From NCBI GenBank assembly GCA_022843505.1, contig JALHNN010000039.1, forward strand, positions 1 to 11,501: a stretch of DNA of 11,501 bases, in the 5' to 3' direction. The stretch is from Sulfuritalea sp. (GTDB taxonomy: Bacteria > Pseudomonadota > Gammaproteobacteria > Burkholderiales > Rhodocyclaceae). The notes beneath the pieces are model-generated. The model had not been told where the DNA came from. It searched no databases and was given only the letters and a program-made list of their open reading frames with translations. This document shows, piece by piece, positions 5,541 through 11,501 of the stretch (the stretch's first letter is position 1; each line of letters starts with the position of its first letter). The position numbers and the translations under genes were made by a program.

Positions 5541-7074
5541 ATGCCCGCCGACATGCGGTCCGCCGATCTTTGCATCGGCATCGTCGGTACCGGCGCCATG
5601 GGGCGCGGCATCGCGCAGATCGCCGCCCAGGCCGGCATTCGCGTGCTGATGTTCGACGCCCTGCACGGCGCTGCCGCCAGCGCGCGCGAGACCGTCATCG
5701 GCACCCTGGGCAAACTCGCCGAGAAGGGCAAGATCTCGCCCGCGGCCCTCGCGGCGGCGAATGCCAAGCTCGAAGTGGTTTCCCGGGTCGAAGACCTGGC
5801 CTCGGCGAAGGTCGTCATCGAGGCGATCGTCGAGAACATCGAGGTCAAGAAACGCCTGTTCCAGCAACTCGAGGACATCATCGCGGCGGACTGCATCCTC
5901 GCCACCAATACGTCCTCGCTCTCGGTGACCTCGATCGCCGCCGCCTGCAAGCGGCCGGAACGCGTCGCCGGCTTCCACTTCTTCAACCCGGTGCCGCTGA
6001 TGAAAATCGTCGAGGTCATCGACGGCCTGCTTACGGCGCCCTGGGTCGCCACGGCGCTGCTCGAACTGGGCCGGCGCATGGGCCACACGGCGGTCGCTGC
6101 CCGCGACACGCCGGGCTTCATCGTCAACCATGCCGGCCGCGGCTTCGTCACCGAAGCCCTGCGCGTGCTGGGCGAAGGCGTGGCGGACTTCCCCGAAGTG
6201 GACCGCATCATGCGCGAGGTCGCGGGCTTTCGCATGGGGCCCTTCGAGCTGCTCGACCTCACCGGGCTCGACGTTTCGCAACCCGTGATGGAGTCGATCT
6301 ACAACCAGTACTACCAGGAGCCGCGCTACCGGCCTTCGCCGCTTGCCGCCCAGCGCCTTGCCGGCGGCGTGCTCGGGCGCAAGAGCGGCCGCGGCTTCTA
6401 TGACTACGGCAAGGACGCGGCCCATCCCCGAACCGGCGGCGCCAAGCGGGCTGCCGGCGCGCGTCTGGGTCAGCCAGACCCATCCGGAGTGGGCCGAAGT
6501 GCTGCGCGATATCGCCGCCGCCGCCGGCATCGAGGTGGAAACCGATTATCTGCCCGGCGCCGATGCACTGTGCCTGGTCACGCCGCTGGGCGGCGACACG
6601 ACCACCGCCTGCGTCGAGCAGGGCCTGGACCCGCGGCGCACCGTGGCGGTCGACTGTCTGTTCGGCATCCAGGCCGGCAAGGGCGCACGCCGCACGCTGA
6701 TGACCACGCCCCTGACCGCGCCGGCGATGCGCGACGCCGCCCACGCCCTGTTCGCCGCCGACGGCAGCCCGGTCAGCGTGATCCGCGACAGCGCCGGTTT
6801 CGTCGCCCAGCGCATCGTCGCCTGCATCGTCAATATCGGCTGCGACATCGCCCAGCAGCGCGTCGCCAGCGCCGCAGACATCGACCGCGCGGTGACGCTC
6901 GGCCTGGGCTACCCGAAGGGGCCGCTGGCCTTCGGCGACGCCCTGGGGGCGCGCAATGTGCTTCAGGTGCTGGAGACGATGCAGGAAATCTACGGCGACC
7001 CGCGCTACCGCCCCAGCCCCTGGCTGCGCCGTCGCGCCCTGCTCGGCGTTTCCCTGCTGACAGAAGAAACCTGA
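5541..7074 (+). CDS. 3-hydroxyacyl-CoA dehydrogenase (long two-part form), interrupted by an apparent +1 frameshift near 6420
   Basis: Residues 1-293 are read in the frame of ATG 5541. They carry the NAD-binding GTGAMG (16-21) and the catalytic set Ser125, His146 (GFHFFNPVP), Glu158 and Asn196 (DTPGFIVN). The first C-terminal domain ends at GRGFYDYGKDA. The homologous continuation (PIPEPAAPSGLPARVWVSQ, then a second 3HCDH-like domain with RDSAGFVAQRI and LGLGYPKGPLAFGD) lies in the next frame from 6421 to the stop at 7072-7074, about 217 residues. Joined, about 510 residues match the long PaaH/PaaC-like family. It oxidises (S)-3-hydroxyacyl-CoA with NAD+ in fatty-acid or aromatic degradation. 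Unshifted, the first frame stays open to 7148 with an Arg-rich, non-homologous tail. The N-terminal part alone has all catalytic residues. A sequencing error, a real mutation or recoding could each explain the shift. ATG 5553 is a possible alternative start. Confidence 0.85.
6417..6423 (+). other. Frameshift site in the 3-hydroxyacyl-CoA dehydrogenase gene
   Basis: The upstream frame reads GAC GCG GCC here, while the homologous downstream frame reads CCC ATC CCC GAA from 6421. Removing one base from the GCGGCCC run restores a continuous gene. The shift must lie between the FYDY motif (about 6400) and PIPEP (6421-6435). No slippery heptamer with a downstream pseudoknot is obvious. Confidence 0.75.
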
Positions 7075-7086
7075 ACCTCGGCGCGC

Positions 7087-7105
7087 GGCGTCCCGGCCGG
7101 TCGCC
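7087..7105. terminator. Weak hairpin between convergent genes
   Basis: The 31 nt between the dehydrogenase stop (7074) and the hemerythrin stop (7106) contain GGCG (7087-7090) pairing with CGCC (7102-7105) around a CCCGGCCGG core. There is no T-run on either strand. It is the only candidate for a shared terminator of the two converging transcripts, and the support is weak. Confidence 0.2.
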
Positions 7106-7552
7106 TCAGACGTCAGGAGTTTTGCGCGTTGGCGTCTCTGCGAGGTAACCGCTGAGCTTCACGTCGTGGGTCAGCACGTGGTCCACGATCCAGCGCCTCA
7201 CCAGCCCCAGGGCCTCTTCGCGCGAATGGTGCTTTCCGTTCATCAGATCGAGGTTGAGGCGGGCGTACTGCTCGATGATCTCCGTATGCGCCTGGACATG
7301 TTCCAGCACCACTTGCGACGGCATGCCGCAGCCGCGGAGGATTTCCTCCTCAGTGTCGAAATGCGCGTTGATCTGCCGCCCAAGCTGGCTGAGGATCTCC
7401 GAAAAAGCCTCGCTGCCGGGATGCGCATCCTTGTCGGCATTGAGCTGGTCGAGCTGCCGGACCAGCGTCACATGCTCGCGGTCGATCACGGGCAGACCGA
7501 TGCGGATCGCGAATTCGAGCGGAGGATGTCGGGCAGAAGCTCTGCGTTCCAA
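7106..7552 (-). CDS. Bacteriohemerythrin (non-haem di-iron oxygen-binding protein)
   Basis: A 148-residue single-domain hemerythrin. All seven expected iron ligands are visible: His27 (DREH), His64 and Glu68 (INAHFDTEE), His85 and His89 (LEHVQAHTE), His125 and Asp130 (IVDHVLTHD). Members bind O2 reversibly in the cytoplasm and are thought to store, deliver or sense oxygen. No chemotaxis or GGDEF domain is fused. The frame has no suitable ATG before the domain. TTG 7552 is chosen because GGAG (7563-7560) lies 7 nt upstream and because it gives a normal family length; a longer frame would run into rlmB. It is the last gene of the minus-strand cluster, 98 nt after rlmB. Those 98 nt contain inverted repeats, one of which could mask the ribosome site. 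Confidence 0.88.
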   Translation of the reverse strand: MERRASARHPPLEFAIRIGLPVIDREHVTLVRQLDQLNADKDAHPGSEAFSEILSQLGRQINAHFDTEEEILRGCGMPSQVVLEHVQAHTEIIEQYARLNLDLMNGKHHSREEALGLVRRWIVDHVLTHDVKLSGYLAETPTRKTPDV

Positions 7553-7560
7553 GGTGGGGC

Positions 7561-7620
7561 TCCGGGCAGGTGGCGGATACCGCCAATTGTTGATTGTATA
7601 CCTAGCGGGCAATGCCCGGA
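7561..7620 (-). promoter_or_regulatory. Structured leader before hemerythrin with possible ribosome-site sequestration
   Basis: In the RNA sense, TCCGGGC (7620-7614) can pair perfectly with GCCCGGA (7567-7561), burying most of the hemerythrin ribosome site (GGAG 7563-7560). A competing hairpin CGGGC-ATT-GCCCG (7618-7606) uses the same upstream bases and would free it. A third stem TGGCGG-TAT-CCGCCA (7585-7571) sits between. TATACAAT (7600-7593) could be a -10 element for a separate promoter, but no -35 is visible. The pairing is seen; the regulation is inferred. Confidence 0.35.
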
Positions 7621-7650
7621 TCGTGCGCCGTGCCGCGGCCCGGCGGGAAC

Positions 7651-8388
7651 CTACCCCCGCCTTTGCCGACGCGCCTCGAACAGGCAGATCCCGGCCGACA
7701 CCGAGACGTTGAGGCTCTCGACGCTGCCCAGCATCGGGATCCGCGCCAGTTCGTCGCAGGTTTCGCGTGTGAGGCGGCGCATGCCGTCGCCCTCGGCGCC
7801 CAGCACCCAGGCGCATGGCCCCTTCTGGTCGACGGCGTAGAGTTCCTTGTCGGCGGCGCCGTCGGCGCCGATGACCCAGATGCCCTGCTCCTGCATCTCG
7901 CGCAGGCTGCGCGCGAGGTTGGTGACGACGACGTAGGGCACGCTGTCGGCGGCACCGCTGGCGACCTTGATCGCCGTGGCGTTGAGGCCGCAGGCGCGAT
8001 CCTTGGGCGCAATCACGGCATGCGCGCCGGCGCCGTCCGCCGCACGCAGGCAGGCGCCGAGGTTGTGCGGATCGGTGACGCCGTCGAGCACCAGCAGCAG
8101 GGCCGGCTCGGCAAGCGCTTCGAGCACGTCGTCCAGCGTCAGGTGTTTCGCCTGTGCCGCCACCTTGGCCACCACGCCCTGGTGCTGGCTGCCGCCGGCC
8201 AGCCCGTCGAGGCGCCTGGCGTCGGTGGCGATCACGCGCACGCCGTGGAGTTCGGCCTGCTTCAGCAGCTCGCGCATGCGGCCGTCCTGGCGTCCTTCCG
8301 CCACCAGCAGTTCGCGGATGTCGTCGGCGGCGTGGCGCAGCTTGGCGGTGACGGCATGGAAGCCGTGGATCAGGCGGGTTTCAGACAA
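7651..8388 (-). CDS. rlmB: 23S rRNA (guanosine-2251-2'-O)-methyltransferase RlmB
   Basis: A 245-residue SpoU/TrmH-family (SPOUT) enzyme, against 243 residues in E. coli. Residues 1-75 form the substrate-binding domain (MSETRLIHGFHAV, then ...GSQHQGVVAKV). The knotted SAM domain shows motif 1 with Asn109 and Arg115 (DPHNLGACLRAAD), motif 2 LGAEGDGMRR (196-205) and motif 3 SLNVSVSAGI (225-234). It methylates the 2'-OH of G2251 in the ribosomal P-loop. The start is TTG 8388, with GGAG 6 nt upstream. It lies inside the last codons of the MscS gene, an 8-nt overlap at 8381-8388, so translation is probably coupled. An ATG far upstream at 8559 would only add residues read through the MscS gene in another frame. 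Confidence 0.93.
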   Translation of the reverse strand: MSETRLIHGFHAVTAKLRHAADDIRELLVAEGRQDGRMRELLKQAELHGVRVIATDARRLDGLAGGSQHQGVVAKVAAQAKHLTLDDVLEALAEPALLLVLDGVTDPHNLGACLRAADGAGAHAVIAPKDRACGLNATAIKVASGAADSVPYVVVTNLARSLREMQEQGIWVIGADGAADKELYAVDQKGPCAWVLGAEGDGMRRLTRETCDELARIPMLGSVESLNVSVSAGICLFEARRQRRG

Positions 8389-9652
8389 GGCTTTCTCCAG
8401 AGCGCAGCCTGACTTCACGCTGCGGGTACGGAATTTCGACGCCGGCCTCGCGCAACGCTTGCCAGATCGCCAGGTTGATGTCGGAGCGCAGCAGGCTCGC
8501 GCCTTTCTCTGGATCGGCGACCCAGAAGGCGACTTCGAGATTGATGCCCGAATCGCCAAAACCGGTGAGGAGCGCCGTCGGCGCCGGATCGGCGAGCACC
8601 CGCGGCTGGGCAGCGGCAGCCGCGACCAGCAGTGCCATGGCCTTTTCCAGGTCGCTCTGGTAGCTGATCTGCACCGGTACCGTCATGCGTACTTGCGGGT
8701 TGCTGAAGGACTCGTTGCGCACCACGCTGCCGACCAGCATCTCGTTGGGAACGATGGCCTCGACGCCGCTGACGTCCTTGAGTACCGTGTAGCGCGTGGT
8801 GATGCGGGTCACCTCGCCGCGGTCGTTGCCGACCGAAATCACGTTGCCGAGGCGGATCGAGTTATCGAGCAGGATGATGAACCCCGAGACGTAATTGCTG
8901 GCGATCCGCTGCAGGCCGAGGCCGAGGCCGACGCCCAGCGCGCCGCCGAACACCGACAGCGTGGTGAGGTCGATGCCGACCATGGGCAGGCCGATCAGGA
9001 CCCCCAGCAGGATCAGCAGGGCCTTGGACATGCGCGCCAGTACCACGCGCAGGTTGCTGTCCATGGTCGCCGCATCCAGGCGGCGCTCGATCGCACCCGC
9101 CAGCCAGAGCGCGACAAACACCGTCACCAGGAGTGCGGCGATGCCCTGCAGCACATGCCAGAGGGTCAGCTTCTGCTTGCCGGCACTGAAGCTCACGGCT
9201 TCCAGCGCGGTGATCACATCAGGCAGCAGGCCGGTGATGTGGAGTGCCACCACGGCCCAGACCAGGGCGGCGAAGACGCGCTCGAACTGCCCCAGCCAAC
9301 TGGCGCCAAGGAAGCTGTATCGCAGAACGTAGAACACCAGGCGGATGATCGCCAGCGATGTCAGCAGCGGCAGCGCCAGGGAAAACAGGCTGGTATGCAC
9401 CAGGTGCTGCAGCAGCGGGCGCGCCGCGCCGACCAGGACCAGGGCGAATACCGGGAAGGCAAGGCGCTTCAACAATCCCTGGCCCAGCTCCCAGTGGCTG
9501 ACCTCGCCCAGCGGCCGGCCGCGCAGCAGGCGTTCGCCGAGCTTGGCCAGCACCAGACAGGCCGCCAGCGCCGCGAGTTGCCAGACCAGGTCGGGCTCGC
9601 GCAGGTCGGAGAGCACGGCATGCCAGACGCTGGCGAAATCGGTGCGGTTCAT
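8381..9652 (-). CDS. MscS-family mechanosensitive ion channel
   Basis: A 423-residue inner-membrane protein. Six hydrophobic segments (about 23-40, 62-80, 87-110, 124-145, 163-187, 206-225) precede the pore helix, more than the two of E. coli MscS (286 residues). The Gly-rich pore helix (228-262, with GGALGVGLGLGLQ and NYVSGFIILLDNSIRLGN) is followed by the beta domain (VISVGNDRGEVTRI, VPNEMLVGS) and the alpha/beta C-terminal domain to about 412. Family members open under membrane tension to release solutes after osmotic downshock. The ATG at 9652 follows the stop of the HKD gene after 1 nt, with AAGGAA about 10 nt upstream. rlmB overlaps its 3' end. The exact subfamily (YbdG- or YkuT-like) cannot be set from sequence alone. 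Confidence 0.93.
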   Translation of the reverse strand: MNRTDFASVWHAVLSDLREPDLVWQLAALAACLVLAKLGERLLRGRPLGEVSHWELGQGLLKRLAFPVFALVLVGAARPLLQHLVHTSLFSLALPLLTSLAIIRLVFYVLRYSFLGASWLGQFERVFAALVWAVVALHITGLLPDVITALEAVSFSAGKQKLTLWHVLQGIAALLVTVFVALWLAGAIERRLDAATMDSNLRVVLARMSKALLILLGVLIGLPMVGIDLTTLSVFGGALGVGLGLGLQRIASNYVSGFIILLDNSIRLGNVISVGNDRGEVTRITTRYTVLKDVSGVEAIVPNEMLVGSVVRNESFSNPQVRMTVPVQISYQSDLEKAMALLVAAAAAQPRVLADPAPTALLTGFGDSGINLEVAFWVADPEKGASLLRSDINLAIWQALREAGVEIPYPQREVRLRSGESLV

Positions 9653-9653
9653 C

Positions 9654-10199
9654 TCAACGGGTTCCTTCGTACTTCTCCGCTTCGTCGCGGTGGCGCCGCC
9701 AGTTGTCGAGGAACTGCCTCGCCAGGGCCGGGTTGCCGCGCAACAGGAGCAGGTTCTCGGCGTTGCGCGCCTGCGCCGACCAGGTGAAATTGTAGCTGCC
9801 GGTGATGACGATGCCCTGAGTTTCCGTGGCGTCGATCAGTATCACCTTGTTGTGGGCCGAAGCGTAGCGCGTCTCCAGCCACACCGGGATGCCATCGGCG
9901 GCCAGCCGGGGAATCAGCGAGTTTTCGCCCTTCTGCAGCATTTCGCGGTCGGCCAGCACTTCGACCCTGACGCCGCGCTGGTGGGCCTGCTGCAGGGCCC
10001 GCGCGATCGAGCGGCTGGTGAGCAGGAAGGCCTGCACGTGGATGCTGCGCTGGGCCTCGCCGAGATTGCGGACGATCGCCCCCTCGGCATCGTCCCAGGG
10101 CGTGAACAAGACCTCGACCGTACCCGCGGCTGGAATCGCCGTGGCGCCAGCGCCGACTGTTGCCAGGCCAAACAGCAACGCCGCCAGCAGGCGCTTCAC
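9654..10199 (-). CDS. Exported phospholipase D-like (single HKD motif) protein, possible nuclease
   Basis: A 181-residue protein with an N-terminal signal peptide (MKRLLAALLFGLATVGAGATA, probable cleavage near 21) and one phospholipase D-type catalytic motif. That motif is HNKVILID (His116, Lys118, Asp123), followed by TGSYNFTWSA (133-142) and NAENLLLL (146-153). One HKD per chain and this size resemble the Nuc endonuclease of Salmonella, which works as a dimer, so a periplasmic nuclease or phosphodiesterase is likely; lipid substrates cannot be excluded. The start is GTG 10199, overlapping the rsmB stop in GTGA (4 nt). The GTG also gives a clean signal peptide, whereas the open frame further upstream is only the antiphase of rsmB. 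The MscS gene begins 1 nt after its stop. Confidence 0.88.
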   Translation of the reverse strand: MKRLLAALLFGLATVGAGATAIPAAGTVEVLFTPWDDAEGAIVRNLGEAQRSIHVQAFLLTSRSIARALQQAHQRGVRVEVLADREMLQKGENSLIPRLAADGIPVWLETRYASAHNKVILIDATETQGIVITGSYNFTWSAQARNAENLLLLRGNPALARQFLDNWRRHRDEAEKYEGTR

Positions 10200-11501
10200 T
10201 TTTCGCGTTCCAGCACGGCGGCATAGAAGCCGTCGGTGCCATGGACCTGCGGCAGCAGGCGCATGTCGTCGCCGCAATCGACGGCGATGCCCTGGGCGGC
10301 AAGGATCTCGCGCGCCGACAGGCGGCGGAAGGCCGGATGGGCGGCGAGGAAGGCGTCGACCACGTCCTCGTTCTCCTCGCCCAGGATGCTGCAGGTGGCA
10401 TACACCAGGCGGCCGCCCGGCCGCACCAGCCGCGCCGCGGCGGCGAGGATCGCCGCCTGCTTGGCCGCGAGTTCGACCACGCTCTGCGGCGACTGGCGCC
10501 ACTTCAGGTCGGGGTTGCGGCGCAGCGTGCCGAGGCCCGAGCAGGGCGCATCCACCAGCACGCGGTCGGCCTTGCCGGCCAGGCGCTTGACGCGGATGTC
10601 GTTCTCGCTGGCGATGCAGATCGGATGGACGTTGGACAGGCCGGCGCGCGCGGCGCGCGGCTTCAGCTTGGCCAGGCGCCTGTCGGAAACGTCGAGCGCA
10701 TACAGGCGCCCGGTGGAACGCATCAGGGCGCCGATGGCCAGGGTCTTGCCCCCCGCGCCGGCGCAGACATCGACCACCAGCTCGCCGCGGCGCGGCGCCA
10801 GGAGATGGCTGAGAAGTTGCGAGCCCTCGTCCTGCACCTCGAAGCTGCCGTCGAGGAAGGCCGGGTGCTTCTGCAGCGCCGGCTTGCCCTTGAGGCGCAA
10901 GCCCAGCGGCGCGAAGCGGCACGGCTCGGCCGTCACGCCATCGGCGGCCAGCCGCGCCGCCAGCGCCGCGCGGTCGGTCTTCTGCGAGTTGACCCGCAGG
11001 TCGAGCGGTGCCGCCGTGTTCAGGCCCCGCGCCAGCGCCAGCAGTTCTTCCGCCGTCATGGACGGCGACAGTCGCTCCACCAGCCAGTCCGGCAGGTCGG
11101 CCTGCTCGGCGAGCGTCAGCTCCGGTTCCGGATTGCGCCGAATCTCGGCCAGCCATTCGGCCTCCCCCTCCTGCAGGGCCGCTTCGATCTGGCGCTGCGA
11201 CATGCCGCGCACCCGCGACAGCGACAGCAGGACCAACTTCCGTGGCGTCGGTCGGCCGCCAGCCAGGCGCTGCAGCAGGCGCTTGCGCCGCAGCACGGCA
11301 TAGGCGGTCTCGGCGATGAAGGCGCGATCGCGGGCGCCGCTGCGATGGGCGCGGAAGTAGGCCGACAACGCGGCATCCGCCGGCTGGCTGAAGTCGAGCA
11401 GCAGGGTGGTGGCCGCCACCGCCGCGTTCAGCAGTTCGGCCGAAACGCCGGCGGCCTCGCTGCCTGCCGCCGCCGCGCGACCGGCGTCCGCGGCGGCGCG
11501 C
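10196..11501 (-). CDS. rsmB: 16S rRNA (cytosine-5)-methyltransferase, RsmB/NOP family (5' end beyond window)
   Basis: An RsmB/NOP2 family m5C methyltransferase (E. coli RsmB acts on C967 of 16S rRNA). Numbered from the in-frame GTG at 11419, it has a helical N-terminal RNA-binding part (1-130), an RNA-binding segment (136-205), SAM motif I DVCAGAGGKT (217-226), Cys293 in DAPCSGLGTLRRNPDLKW, and nucleophile Cys343 in YATCSILGEENEDV. The C-terminus has LPQVHGTDGFYAAVLER (389-405). The frame stays open to the right edge with an Ala-rich stretch and AELLNAAVAATTLLLDF, which looks like a family helix crossing position 11419. The true start is therefore probably outside the window; GTG 11419 is a less likely start. 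The start of the transcript that feeds the HKD, MscS and rlmB genes is also not visible. Confidence 0.93.
   Translation of the reverse strand, partial: RAAADAGRAAAAGSEAAGVSAELLNAAVAATTLLLDFSQPADAALSAYFRAHRSGARDRAFIAETAYAVLRRKRLLQRLAGGRPTPRKLVLLSLSRVRGMSQRQIEAALQEGEAEWLAEIRRNPEPELTLAEQADLPDWLVERLSPSMTAEELLALARGLNTAAPLDLRVNSQKTDRAALAARLAADGVTAEPCRFAPLGLRLKGKPALQKHPAFLDGSFEVQDEGSQLLSHLLAPRRGELVVDVCAGAGGKTLAIGALMRSTGRLYALDVSDRRLAKLKPRAARAGLSNVHPICIASENDIRVKRLAGKADRVLVDAPCSGLGTLRRNPDLKWRQSPQSVVELAAKQAAILAAAARLVRPGGRLVYATCSILGEENEDVVDAFLAAHPAFRRLSAREILAAQGIAVDCGDDMRLLPQVHGTDGFYAAVLEREK

Noticed and set aside
6424..7148. Arg-rich tail of the unshifted dehydrogenase frame
   Set aside because: The homologous second domain lies in the adjacent frame, so this tail is a shadow translation, unless the frameshift is real and unrepaired.
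7571..7585. Plus-strand intrinsic terminator (TGGCGG-TAT-CCGCCA followed by AATTGTTGATTG)
   Set aside because: The tail is only partly T-rich and the nearest plus-strand gene ends almost 500 nt upstream with a converging gene between; it fits better as part of the minus-strand leader.
7967..9787. 606-residue plus-strand open frame opposite rlmB and the MscS gene
   Set aside because: It spans two well-supported minus-strand genes, is rich in Arg, Gln, His and Ala, and has no ribosome site or recognisable domain.
10200..11156. Upstream extension of the HKD protein frame to 11156
   Set aside because: It is the antiphase of rsmB; the GTG at 10199 starts a normal signal peptide and overlaps the rsmB stop as in coupled genes.
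1..11501. Mobile elements, CRISPR arrays, tRNA/rRNA genes, prophage or defence genes
   Set aside because: I found no transposase, spaced direct repeats, RNA gene or attachment-site pattern; composition looks even and all substantial space is filled by core genes.

Overview
The window looks like ordinary core chromosome of a GC-rich betaproteobacterium, most likely of the order Rhodocyclales (Azoarcus/Thauera/Sulfuritalea type). This placement is an inference from gene content, gene order and protein flavour; no database search was run. I see no mobile element, phage gene, CRISPR array, tRNA or rRNA, and no obvious new defence or biosynthetic system. The interesting points are in gene arrangement, start sites, regulatory DNA and one broken reading frame.

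Layout, left to right. (1) 1-2723, minus strand: a polyhydroxyalkanoate (PHA) block transcribed phaC -> phaB -> second phaB, the last cut by the window edge. No phaA (thiolase) lies between phaC and phaB. (2) 2803-3027, plus strand: a 74-residue two-helix membrane protein divergent from phaC, whose promoter appears to share its -35 region with the phaC promoter. (3) 3029-4643, minus strand: rluD -> pgeF, overlapping by 8 nt. (4) 4711-7074, plus strand: bamD followed by a long 3-hydroxyacyl-CoA dehydrogenase gene whose reading frame shifts near 6420. The bamD/rluD-pgeF divergent pair is also found in E. coli, and rluD-pgeF next to phaC is, from memory, familiar in betaproteobacteria. (5) 7106-11501, minus strand: a tightly packed run rsmB -> HKD-type phospholipase D-like exported protein -> MscS-family channel -> rlmB -> bacteriohemerythrin. 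The first four genes overlap or almost touch. rsmB runs off the right edge.

Functional reading. PhaB makes (R)-3-hydroxybutyryl-CoA and PhaC polymerises it into storage granules. The (S)-specific dehydrogenase downstream of bamD belongs to beta-oxidation or CoA-thioester degradation and handles the other enantiomer of the same pool. RluD, RlmB and RsmB modify ribosomal RNA. BamD builds the outer membrane and PgeF corrects peptidoglycan precursors. MscS, the exported HKD protein and hemerythrin suggest envelope stress and oxygen handling, but their common operon does not prove a common function.

Several starts are not ATG and were chosen from Shine-Dalgarno position and family length: GTG for pgeF, rluD and the HKD protein; TTG for rlmB and hemerythrin. 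Most long reading frames opposite these genes are artefacts of high GC content.
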